Source: Paramacrobiotus metropolitanus
Lineage: Eukaryota; Tardigrada; Eutardigrada; Parachela; Macrobiotidae
Direction: 5' to 3'
DNA length: 64,000 nucleotides
NCBI RefSeq assembly: GCF_019649055.1
Contig: NW_026570261.1
Location: forward strand, 434,001 to 498,000
The translations under genes and the position numbers were made by a program. A model generated the notes under the pieces. That model did no database searches. It saw only the letters and a list, made by a program, of their open reading frames with translations, and was not told the origin of the DNA. The stretch's first letter is position 1; each line of letters opens with the position of its first letter. Of the stretch, positions 19,103 through 30,499 are shown in pieces.

Positions 19103-20537
19103 TCGATACACAGACACGTTGCAAAAAGTTTTGGCTAGATTAAACCGCACTAGCAGCAACTAAGTACTTAGATAGCCCAGCAGGCAGTCAGCTAGTTTGG
19201 CCGGAAGATTTAAGGGAAAAGAAGGCGAGATGCTGTCGAGGTGAACATCCTGAAATTTGTAGCGCAGCTGTAATATGTATGCACTCGAACTGTAATTTAA
19301 TGCAGGGTAACGTTGAGATGTTCGAGAAATAAACTAATTTCTACTACTTGAGTAGAGATTGAGCGGTGCAGAGTTCGGCTATACGGGTACTGCCCAAACG
19401 GCGGTTGTTTATAAATACTAGTATTTTTGTTCTGCAGAAAAAATTTAATTAACGTCCTTAACGCATGTACTTAACGAAAACTATTAGTGATAGTGAACTA
19501 GCTCAGTGTCACCCGTTATCGCTTTCTTTTGTGGTCAACTTAGGTGTTGAATCGTAAGAAATGCTACTTAATTACTCTCGCTTCGAGTGGTTTCGTACTG
19601 TTTCAAAGTGACATTAAATTTTGGTGATAACTTTTTGCCCAATAGAAGTGTGCAGGAATTTACGAAGGGATGTGAAAATAACACACGGGATAAAGCACCA
19701 TGGATGTGGCTTAGCTTCAAAGGATACGTCAACGACGAAAAATGTGACATCCAAATAGCAACGGCTCGCCCCCAGTTTCCTCCCAGTCAGTAAAAACGTC
19801 GATCCTAACGCGATGTATTTTCTGTTGATCAGATTTATGTGTGCCATTTTGTTTGTTAGCGATGTTAAATTTAAAGCTGCTAGCACCAAGGTTTTACAGA
19901 TTATGTACGAGTAATATAATTATATTATCAAAATTGTGTAATGTTCGCCGCTTGTCTGGTTTCTGTCCTTTCTTGGGAGAGCCTGGTCATTACTCGAGAT
20001 ACAACAGGTGATAAACTGACGGTGCTTAGTGGAATTTGGGGACAGCGTCTGATATTTCGCCGATACTTCTATGATTCTATCAGTTTTTAGTCTTTGGGAC
20101 AATATACGCGTAATTTGCTAGTCTTGCAGTTGCGCAGCATCGCAGGTTTATTAATAAAGGATCATAGACGGGCCGTGTACGAGCACATATTCTTAATCAT
20201 TATTATTTTTAACAACTTTCATACTGTACATGCATACTCGAACGGTTTATGGTCTAATAATTTAGCCTAGTGCTTCGGGAGCCTTGCACTGGTGACCTTT
20301 ACAAAATTTTCCAGCGCAAGCATAATTATATGCTTCTGCTAAGTTGCTTCACGGAATTTACTACAACCATAGAACACACAACACAGCAATCGGTCTATCT
20401 GAGCAACGCAATTCTGGCCACTCAGACAAAACGGGTTGTCTGCTTTTGAGGCCTGAATTAGAAATCTGGACTGAGCAGCAACCTTATATTTGTACCGGCT
20501 AGATGAACAAAATGTTAGTAGGATTACGACAAAACGT
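19103..20537. other. Intergenic region with no recognised gene
   Basis: Several short frames on both strands, such as one at 19587-19793, match no family I know. A segment at about 19985-20065 resembles about 22085-22170, which lies upstream of the leucine-rich-repeat gene. It may be a leftover of a duplicated 5' flank. Nothing else is supported. Confidence 0.35.
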
Positions 20538-21867
20538 TTACCACGCAATACATAGTGATTGACTATCTGCTCGGTACACTTTTTCTGGGTTGCCCGGGAT
20601 GCTCCATGCTGGTCCACAGGTCACTTTAACTTCCAAATACTTGTCCGTCAGCAAACCGGGCGAATGCACAGTACTGTTGAACCACTGATGGAAATTTTCC
20701 ATAGCCCAACATCCACAGTCATCATCCTCTGGACAGATCGGATTATGACGGAAATTAAACTTCACATTCACTCGGTCTTCTTTGACAATAAGGGTATCTA
20801 GAACATCCTTGGAGATGGATGGCAAAAGATTACCGTCTAAGGACAGTGTCGATAAGTGCACGTTGAACCGAGGCCCACTGCGGTACAGGTGGCGAAGGGG
20901 CGGGGTCTGCTGGCGGAGCTCCAGAAATAACTTTGACCAAAAAACCTCGTTTTTATATTATGTTCATCGAAATTATAAAAAGCGCAAGAGTTAGTAATGT
21001 AGAGAACTGCTAAAAATTAACAGCACGAATTTACTAATATTTTGCCCAGATCTCCATAAATAATTTTCGCAATAATATTTAGAATGTTGAATTTCATTGC
21101 CATGTCTGTAAATTCAGTTAATTTTATTAAGTAATAACGAGTAGCTGTTGCAACTTTTTCTTACAATTTTTCGACTCTCATGTAATCGTAATACAACAGC
21201 GGTGGAAAGAACGAAAGATTTATAGTTCATTAATTTAAGAAAAATACATTTTATCGATTACCAAGTGGTTAGCAACTGGCTCCAGAGTAGTCCAATCAAA
21301 ATAGGTTAAGGAGTTCTCGCTCAGCTGGAGAAAAGATAGGATAAGATAAGATAAGATAGGAACTGAGCGGAACGTATCGATCGCGATGTCCTTAATATCG
21401 TTCTTCTCTATATCCAGCGTAAGCAAACTCGGGAAACCACTAAGGAAAGCCGCATCCAATCTGCCAATCTTTGAATACTGTATAATAAGAATCAGGACAC
21501 TGTGGAGGTTAGAAAGGAGTCGATCAATCGGGGCCCGCGCTTCTGTTTCTGACCGAAACCCTTTCAGCGTTACTCGCCATATGCCGTCGTTACGAGGCAG
21601 TGCTTGAAAGTACTTCCCTAAGGTGTTGCAGTACGTGTTGAAGTTGCTAGTCGGACAATCCAGAACCAGGGTGAAGAGTGCGCCGTACACGGTGGGTAAC
21701 GCACAAGCGTTGAAATTCCCCGGGAAATGCAGATCGGCCTGCGTACATGCGAGATCGAAGGGCTGATGCTCCGGGAAGAAGCACTGCGGATGTGGTAATG
21801 CAGAGCTTTCGGTGGATGGAAAGAATGCACCTAACACGAGGCAGATGCGAAGTATAATGGTTCCCAT
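20538..21867 (-). CDS. Secreted leucine-rich-repeat protein with LRRCT cap
   Basis: Two exons on the minus strand, 21867-21262 and 20930-20538, join in phase 0 across a 331-bp intron (donor GTAATC, acceptor AAAG) to give 332 aa. I chose the ATG at 21867 because it starts a clear signal peptide (about 23 residues ending STESSA); an upstream in-frame ATG at 22026 would bury it. A cysteine-containing N-cap follows, then LRR units with the LxxLxLSxNxL pattern, then an LRRCT-like cap with clustered cysteines (CPEDDDCGCW) and no clear transmembrane segment. Such proteins usually act outside the cell in binding or adhesion; the ligand cannot be guessed. A pentanucleotide repeat in the coding strand at about 21334-21360 has added residues inside one LRR. 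Confidence 0.75.
21334..21360. repeat. GATAA pentanucleotide microsatellite inside the LRR coding exon
   Basis: The plus strand reads GATAGGATAAGATAAGATAAGATAGG, that is about five GATAA/GATAG units. On the coding strand they encode an alternating Leu/Ile/Ser/Tyr stretch. Removing 15 nt (three units) would restore a canonical LRR spacing. Confidence 0.8.
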
Positions 21868-22532
21868 CTTAGCCAGTGAAAATGGTGTTAATAAAGCGAT
21901 GAGTTCCTGATTACTAAACGTAAGGAATCGTGTCAGATTCAAGTGATGTTTTTTGCTAGTAGAAATACTAGCTGCAAGTTGCTGACAACAATACGTTATG
22001 CTGATACATAACGAATTAATAAACAACCGCTCAATGTTCGTGAGCTACATGTATATTACGAATACCATTATTTCACTACTTCCTCGAGCATGTGATGTTG
22101 TTGTCCGAGATATAATAGCTGATAAACTAGCGATGCTCGTTGCTTAATTGTGGACTTGGGGACATAGTCTGTTGTTTCGCCCGGCATTTTCAATGCCAAT
22201 GACCGTCTAAGGAGTAACGGATGACTGTGCGAGTAAACGTTTACCGCTCGCTTTTAATTCGTCGACCATCAGTGTATGAACTGGAAACATTCTCTACTTC
22301 TGTGCCAAAATACTCGAGAGCATGGTCGACTTTATCTTTGGCCTTTCAGGCCGCCATTCGTCGCCTGACACGTGAAGCGAGACGTTGCAGTAAGGACGCA
22401 TTGGAGCCTCTTTTTCCGAGAGAAATGTTACTTAGGTTTAACATTATCGAGAAAATAATGCACAACTGCTAGAAATATTAGGACAGTCTATTGTTGCTTG
22501 CTGACGCTTAGATGCTCCGGAAAATGTTACGC
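21868..22532. other. Gap between the LRR gene and the cyclase 3' end
   Basis: The 5' flank of the minus-strand LRR gene and the 3' flank of the minus-strand cyclase gene. It holds the second copy (about 22085-22170) of the degenerate element also seen at about 19985-20065. No gene seen. Confidence 0.4.
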
Positions 22533-25500
22533 TCAAACGTTAGATGTGACGTGTTGCTCCGGCTGAAGTAGAAGCCAGTACGTCGTCACATTGCCCTTTC
22601 CCTAAATCAGCAAACAAGGCAAAATGAGTCAGTATCATCATTAAATTAAAAAAGTAATGAACACCATATAACGCGTCGTACCTTGAGATGGACTTTCCCG
22701 CGACTGATAAACTCATGGCCAAATTGCTGAGCAACGACCACGGTGGCCACACTAACGTGTACCTGGGACGGCTGACTACTGGTCTGCATGCGTGCTGCCG
22801 TGTTGACGGAATCGCCGAAACTGAGGAAAAGTGTGCTGTGTTCAGTTTGATCTAGCTACACGAAAGATGTGCGCATTCCGGCACAAAATCTTACAAGCAG
22901 TATCGCGGTCTCTTCAGTCCAATAACACCAGCGGCTACCGGCCCACTATGAACGCCCATCAAGAGCTGCATACTCTCGTGGCTGCGTACACGCTCGAAGG
23001 CACTGAGAAGGACGGTGGCCAAGCGGCAGATCTCATCGGCATGACGGCTGCCTATTCGCTCCAGCAGTCCGCTTACGGCCTGCAAAATAAAATGTCTAGG
23101 AAATCTGTACTTCAGTTTTTGCTGACCAAGTTACAATAATAAGGTCCGATAAATAGTAATTAATACTATTGGACTGTCCAGTAAATATCGGAAAAGCTGA
23201 CCAAAATGTCATACTACACATTTTAAGCTTGAGTGTACTGTACTTTAATACGGTACATAAACTTTATTATATTACAGATTACTGTATACGGTATATTGTA
23301 TGAGGCACATTTTGCAAGCGAACCGTGGTTTAAGGTTCGACAGCGAATTCGCTCGGCGGTGGGCCCGTATGCGATACTACGCGACGCTTGACGATATCAC
23401 CTTAATGTCGTAAGTTGTATGTATTTTGTATGTATTTTGCACTGTATGTATTTTGCGTTTTGCTAGGATTGCAAGAACTCGCAGCGTCTCACTAACCACA
23501 TAATTGCTTCCGATGGTCTCCAGTTTATAAATCGATAATCCCACCGACACTTCATCAAATATCGAATACACCTCATGGAGGAACGACAACACCACTTGCG
23601 GGAGACAGGATGCGACGAACGTATTGAAACCGCTAATGTCGCAAAACAGAATGCTAACTTCTTCCACGTACTCGGCTTCCACGGTCTCCCCGGTTCGCAG
23701 CTTTTTCACCACTGACCTGAAACAGAATCAAATATTCATGCTTTCAGTTACGCTTCAAATATGCAGTCGCTTCTAGGCGGCTGATGGAACGCACGCTGGA
23801 AGCATTTGACAGAGGAGTTCATCAGCTTTTTTCTGCTCATGCAGCAGTAGGGCGGTTCGGTCTGCGACATCCTGCTCTAGGACGCGATTGTACTTCTCCA
23901 GCCACTGCATGATCCGGTCGAGAAAGGTCCCTTCCATGCCTTCGCTGGCCGTCGCCAGGCGGAAGCGCAGCGCGGCCTCTGCAATTTGTGGTCGCTGTGA
24001 TGGTTCCTCCGCCCAACACGATTGCACCAGGGGAATCAGTCGCTCTAACGTTCTGTTCTGAGATAGCTGTGGGAACAATGGTCGGAAGTAAGGTTTTGAT
24101 CCGGCTGCGATTTGTTCCAAAATGTCTACAGCATTTGAAAAGTGTCAAAACAAATTTGAACGATATTTATTATGAACTGCAGTCTGCAAAACCTAGGCTC
24201 CTTACAAATTTAGTTTACAGTGGAACCTCTTAGTTTATCAGTTGTACGAACGACGAAACGATTTAATTCCGATATAACTTAGAATTAATATTACTGTATA
24301 GGTACACACTATTATCGTACACTTTATAAAATTTTGTACAGCGCAACCTGTAGGCTTATACGTACGAGTACTATCGCATTCACGATTCTCATACACTGAC
24401 AAATAACAAGTGCAGGCTTAGTGTGCAGTACAAATAAAAAGCACGAATTATTGAATAATTTTGTTATACGTACGTTCAGAAACAGCGCTATCGGTTCCTT
24501 CACCGTCCTGACCGTATATATGCGTGTGCATGATAATCTGATGGGCGATCAGGCCCAGTGCATACACGTCGCTCTCCGGCGTCGGTGGGTGACCGCGCAG
24601 CACTTCTGGTGCCATCCAGCAATGCGGCGCAAAGAACGGCTCCAGAACGACATACAGCGGTGCAGCAAATTTTTTACCGACGGACTGCAGAGAGCGGCTT
24701 AATTCTTCGTGTCCGTAATCGGAAATCTTAATCACCATCTGTTTATCCAGCAGACATTTTGAGCCTTTCAAATTTCCGTGCTTCTTTAACGAAGATTTAT
24801 GCAGAAAGGTCAGCCCCTGTAAAAAGAGCGGTATGGTAAAACGGTTTACAGTGATGCCTGCAGTTTTACCTACTCTGATTATGTCTTGTATGAGGAACAG
24901 CTTTAGATTCCAGTCCGGATTGCGCTGAGTAATCATATCTTCGATTGAGCCCCGCTTGCACACTGTGTAGAATGTACTGGGTATTTTGGTGGTGAAGCAG
25001 ATACCAAGAAGACTGTTCAGATTGGAACAGTTATCGAATTTGTGCATCTGACAAGCAAAACCAAGTTTCATAGTTGTGCCTTGTAGCGGTTTATTAGTTA
25101 GCCGGGATTATCCCACCGTTGAGACCAACTTAAGGAATGTCGTCGTCAAGACAGGGTGGGCATTCGTTGTCCAATATAGCCGTTGCTTCCAGGCGGGACT
25201 CCCGCGGAGGTTGACTAGTTGCCCGGCTGTCGAGCGATATGTGCCTCTCCGCAAAGCGGTGACATCAGACCACGACGCGCTTTCCGTAAAGCTATCTGAG
25301 GAATGGGATTTGGGCATAAAGGGCATGAACTCCGTTTCCGACACCATCCACCATGTTCGTTGCCTCTTATCCAGCTTCTGCTGTCTCCTGCGTATCAGAC
25401 ACCGGTTATAAGTAATTAGAACAATAATTTACATAGGTAACGATTAAAAACAGAGTAGTAAAAGGCACCTAAAGCAAAGTACACGGAAAGACTAGTCAAA

Positions 25501-28500
25501 ATACATACGATCCATAAAATACTTCATTTTTGTCTACCAGTGCCATACATTTAATACTGTTCTTCAAAAAATGAATTCATATGTTCCTAAACATACGAGG
25601 ACATTTGGGTGCTGTGAACATACCCTGCACGATTAGGCTGCGATGAACAGCTGGCTAGCCGTAGCTCGGTCTGAATGCAAACGGCTATAAATTTAGCCGG
25701 CTGTTCATCGCAGCCTAATCGTGCAGGGTATGTTCACAGCACCCAAATGTCCTCGTATTCATGGGAACACCGACTTACAATAGAATTTCGAAGTACTTAA
25801 TCCTTATATTAATTTAACAATAATAGTTATACGTCGCATATCTTATCGTAAACGAACGGACTTACAACTTTAAACCCTGCACTCCGGTCTAACAATGAAC
25901 CAACCCTGCATTTTCCCTACCCTTAGTGTTAACATTGCAGCTGTTTTAATTTACCGCAGCAATCCGGCAGCTGCTCCAACGACCAGCACGATCCCCGCCA
26001 CCGCGACACCGACGGCCGTCGGTATTATCGATGACAGTCCGCTACAGTTTGTATCACACACCGGCCGGTCCAACGGGGCTACGCCCAATTTCCACTTGAT
26101 GGGGCGACTAACGTCCACCAGGTCGTAAGCTTTCGTAAGATAATTGTATGCGTAGACGTTCTGTTGAAGGATACAGCAAAATTAAGTTTTCAACAGATAC
26201 GCGCCAAATCAGATGCACTTCTCACACGAAATTTGCCGCTGACGCGATCGAACTGCTGTATGACGACCACTGGTACTTTCTCGCCGCTTGACGTAATGGA
26301 GACGTTCTCGAATGGCAAGCGGTACGATTGTCCTAGCAGTTTTTTCAGTATTCGTCCGGCGTCCAAGTGGTAAGCAGGACTATCCTGTTCTGTTTCGTTG
26401 CCCGTGCGGAATTCATCTAGGACCTAATACGTCAAATGTGTGGTAAAGCTTCTGATTACTGCGATGTTTTTCGGGCATAAGGAGCGCTCTTGCTCATTTT
26501 AGTCGTATGCTCGTCTCCTTTGTAAAATCGTAATTAGCAACAGCATTTGTAATGTAAAAAGACATGGACATAATATTAACAACTAGGTATAACGTGTACC
26601 GATCAAGAACGCCTTACCGTGGACATTAGATCAGCGGCATTCGTGCAGGAGACGAAGAAGTCGTTATACTGCAAAACAGAATTCCCACCGTCGAACTCGA
26701 TTTAAGGTTGACTGTTTGCTACCAGGTGTTGTATGTCGTAAGGCGCTCCAAACACTGCCTCGCGGTAGCGCAGAATTTCGTCTGAACGGTTCAAGAACGT
26801 CGACCAGTCGGTCTCGGGTGTCCGAATGACCAGTACGCGCTCGATGACTGCATTGATTGCCTGCAAAACGACGGCTTGTTTGCTTATTTCTAAGGTAAGA
26901 TTATGTTGCATCGACAAGCCTTATCGAGGTCATCATTTTGTCTCCAGTCTCCCAGCGGCGGCTCCGCGGGGATTTGTCCCTCATAAAAGTATAAAAACTC
27001 CTGTTTGGCAAAGGAAATCGTGGATTGATAAGCGCTTTTCCCAAGAGGATCTTTCTCGACAATGCATCCGTAGAAATATTCAGAAAATGCTAAACTTACA
27101 TATTCACCGTTGGTCATGTTTAGCTCGGCAGCAGCGGCCTACGCAAAACACGCTTTGGTATCGTGGCTGGATTATATGCAGAAATCTGGGTTTCATCTGC
27201 TTGAGCCTTCTTACCAATATTCGTCTCATCGCTTTAAAAAGGGTGCAGCAGACAATAACTAGAAACAGGCAATCTCGTTATTCATACATAATAATTCATA
27301 AACAGCGAAACTGGTTTTCTACGACAGCAAAAATATCTTCTCGTTTGCTGTACAAAATTTTTGCAAAAATAAACTGTATCCCATAAATTACGAGTATACA
27401 TATTATACGCGTATTTACTATTTACCAAGCCATTCTTCGTAAAGGTACAAAGCAGCTTGTATAGCGTACAACGGTACAAGTATATGAATTTATTTCACTG
27501 AATAACGTTTGTTACGCTATACATTACTGCGGCTGTACGACGCGGCGGTTCGTAGAGTATCATAAGCGGAAAAATCCTCTGCCGTTGAATCGAACGTTAT
27601 CAGTTGGTACTGGACATCGGTGCGCTTGCTGAGGTCCATGGTTACCCCCTCGCACTGGGTCTGGGAACGGCCAGAATTAACGTACCCCGGCACTCTCTTG
27701 AATTCATCGCGTATAATGACCACGTAACGCCAGTTGAACTTCTTCATCATATACCACACAGACTGACCAAATAAAATGAAGGAGGCGGTGGACATCGTCA
27801 CGGCTGTTGTATAGCGGTCTCTTCGAATCGCTACGCTGGTTGCGCTAATTAGCATTCAAATTTGCACTGCTTTATCTGCTTGCAGTGACACGGAATAAAT
27901 AAATTTTTAGGAAAAATCGTGCTGACTTACCATGGTAATACTGCTATATCAAGCTCTACATAAAACATAAAAAAGTGAACAAGTGATATACACATTAACT
28001 GTTTCAGTCATGGTTCTCTTGATAGAAATCTACTCACCTCGCAAGAAATCGGCGATGGTGGGGAATGCGTAAGCACACACTAAAGAAAACCGTTCGATTC
28101 TCTCGGCTCATAAATTTCGAAATAAATTGTACAGAACTTGGAAACGGCTAGCTGTGTATTAAAAACAGCTAGACATGTGGGTAGCAAATAGCCCATAAAC
28201 CTGTTGCGTTGTACATAAACTGCAAGGGTTTTTAATAATAAATTTAGTTTAACACAGTACACACCAATTACCAAACTCCGCTACATAGGGTATACAACGA
28301 TAAAACACGCAAATCTGGGACGTGTAATTTGCAAGTAATCAGATTTTGCCCGGCTTGTTCGACAATTCTTAATTACAGTGCCAAATCGAAATGCCGCTGT
28401 AAAGCAACTTTCTGACTTGGCACTTCGAATGTTCTTATTAAGAAATGTTAAACGAATAGGGGAAAATCGTCAAGGATTTCTTAACTATGAAACTCCTGCT

Positions 28501-28948
28501 TTAGAAATTGTAGACTAATAAAATATCCTTACAAAGCTTAACGTCGCAGCCGGCTTGCCTTAAGGGCGGTTGCGCCTTCCTATGCTAATAATCGGAATTC
28601 AGCCGTACCGGAACTGAGAACAACCGTGACGCCTTGGCGATTAAACATCCCGTGGCTGTACCATTTCGCCATCTGGAGCGGCACCCAGGCATCGCCCACC
28701 GGCCGACAGATGGGCATATCGGCGGGCCAGGATAAATCCAGTTTGGTGAAGTTCTCGTACAGTTCCGGATAGCGCTGTTGATTGTGCCGCAAGGCCACGG
28801 CGAACGTGGACTGCATCAGATCGGCTGCCGAACCGCTGGCGTTGGCATTGCTCAGGGTGATCACGTTCAGTCGCATGGCATATACCGTGGACACCAACAA
28901 TTTGCAGGATATCCAAGCCGTTAAATTCGATCCGAAATATTTCCACAT
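22533..28948 (-). CDS. Receptor guanylate cyclase, natriuretic-peptide-receptor type, probably catalytically altered
   Basis: Single-pass receptor of the NPR class. Eighteen minus-strand exons (high to low): 28948-28609, 28079-28038, 27955-27931, 27844-27528, 27258-27215, 27138-26920, 26860-26723, 26668-26618, 26423-26226, 26160-25955, 25387-25117, 25047-24874, 24816-24474, 24125-23795, 23716-23497, 23079-22895, 22820-22682 and 22601-22533. They sum to 3312 nt and close in frame to 1103 aa. A ligand-binding ANF-receptor domain covers about residues 25-480 (for example MTNGEYV). A transmembrane helix lies at about 503-526, a kinase-homology domain at about 560-840 ([23 protein letters not shown]), a dimerisation helix at about 855-898 and the cyclase domain at about 900-1090. 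FCDISGF supplies Asp926, but the second metal Asp is Ser970 (ETIGSNY instead of ETIGDAY). The guanine-selecting Glu966 and the RYC cysteine remain. One intron appears to be GC-AG; another is 57 bp. The start codon and weak signal peptide are the least certain parts. Confidence 0.9.
25596..25755. mobile_element. 160-bp hairpin MITE in a cyclase-gene intron
   Basis: Two arms of about 70 bp are almost perfect inverted repeats, beginning CGAGGACATTTGGGTGCTGT and ending with its complement. They are flanked on both sides by TA (25594-25595 and 25756-25757), the target duplication of Tc1/mariner-type insertion. The element lies in the intron between the transmembrane exon (25955-26160) and the juxtamembrane exon (25117-25387) of the receptor cyclase. 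It has no coding capacity. Confidence 0.85.
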
Positions 28949-30499
28949 TGCCGGATTTTATTTCGGCGGTAATATTATTTATTGCCGAACTTCAGTATAC
29001 AAATACATAAGATGCGATCATGCGACACATCAACTACTGCAGTGATTTAAAATAGCCTATAAAACGGTAAGGAAGATACTGGAGCGCATTAAAAGCTAGA
29101 TGATCCAAACGGTTTTAAAAACCTGAATGGATCCGCCGGGGATTATGAGCACGTGAAAGAGTGAGCATTTGAGCGCGGCTTTACATGGACAAACGATGAA
29201 TTTGGCAGGAACCGCTTTGTGCGCGATCGTAAGCGACAAATTATCGATATTTGTCAGAGATACCTTGTGTCAAGATATTATTCTGAATTTCAGTAGCCTC
29301 ACTGCAAATACAAAAATAAATTCACCATCCAACAACAGTTCACTGAAATTATGGCATATTCTCTATCTAGTATCAACAGGGATGACCTTCCTGAGATTTC
29401 GTTCCCGTGTTTTCCCACGCAAACGCTGTATGTACAGAGGTAATGGGCGCTGGTTCGTGCTTCATACACCGAAGAACTTCACGAAGTACACATGTAATAC
29501 GATACATCAACTTAATACAAATCATTAACGTCTGTGATCTGATGTGCACTAGATTACTGCAACACTGGGAGCATCTTATAATTTCCGGAATAGCTCCCAC
29601 AGCGCAATAAGCCCCTGGAACAGAATACAGTCAACGGTGAAAAAAGGTGGGGCAGTAGTGTGTGTGGTTTTCCTTCCGTTAGCGCACCCGTTATAAGTAT
29701 AGTCGCAACATCCGCTCACCGCTCCATTTTTCGGCAGATCACATTTCCGTAAAAGCAATTAGCCAAATTTTTTTAAGCTCTTAATTAAATCTTCTTTGCG
29801 AAATGGATTTTATCGAACACTACTATTAAATTTTTTCATTAGGCATCTGAACAGAATTCTGCTCATTCGTATACATATAGTTTATTTTTGCCCTGAAGTT
29901 TCGCCAAGTTTCTCTGTTGTCGGTAAGTTGTTATTCGTGTCTGCCGTTGGGATCAGTTATGTCCCGTTTATTGTGAACTTAGCACGTGCCGCAACCAAAG
30001 TTTTTCTCGGTATTATACGCATCATGCAAGGAAATGCTGAATAATCACTCCTCATCATAATCAGAAGATTATGTAATAAACCATTTTCTCGGGGAATCTA
30101 TAAAATACATATTCTCGCTGTATCACCAATACGGTTACCACAAAAAGATCTATGTATATAAGTATCAATCCAGGCTGTGGTGAAGACAGGTTTCCTGTGG
30201 TAAAGTATCATAAAAATTTAATCACTTTATTATGCAAAACAAATCGGCATAAAGGCAGTTTAGACATCTAACTTTATGGTAAACTTTAAAGTAGTATCAC
30301 AGAATAATAATATTAACGATAAGATGTACAGAGAGTACAACCCTTTAGAGCGACAACGACATAACAATTAGGAAAGTATAAACGATTTCCGTACAGTCGA
30401 ACTTAGCATTTTATATAAGTAATTATAGAATTTTTTGCAGTGTGGCGTTTCTGGTTCCATGGATGGAAAAATTCGCACAGCATTGGCATATGGATTGAG
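28949..30499. other. Intergenic region between the cyclase and protease genes
   Basis: This contains the 5' flank of the cyclase gene and the 3' flank of the protease gene. A short minus-strand frame at 29576-29758 is cysteine-containing (CDLPKNG, YNGCANG) but too weak to call. I see no other gene, RNA or repeat. Confidence 0.4.

Noticed and set aside
24817-24873. 57-bp in-frame segment read as coding within the cyclase kinase-homology exon
   Set aside because: It has GT-AG ends and a pyrimidine-rich 3' end. Removing it restores DIIRGLTFLH, as in related receptors, so it is treated as a short intron.
29576-29758. Possible Kunitz-like or other cysteine-rich peptide on the minus strand
   Set aside because: Only some cysteines and a YNGC motif are present, there is no signal peptide, and spacing does not fit a Kunitz domain.
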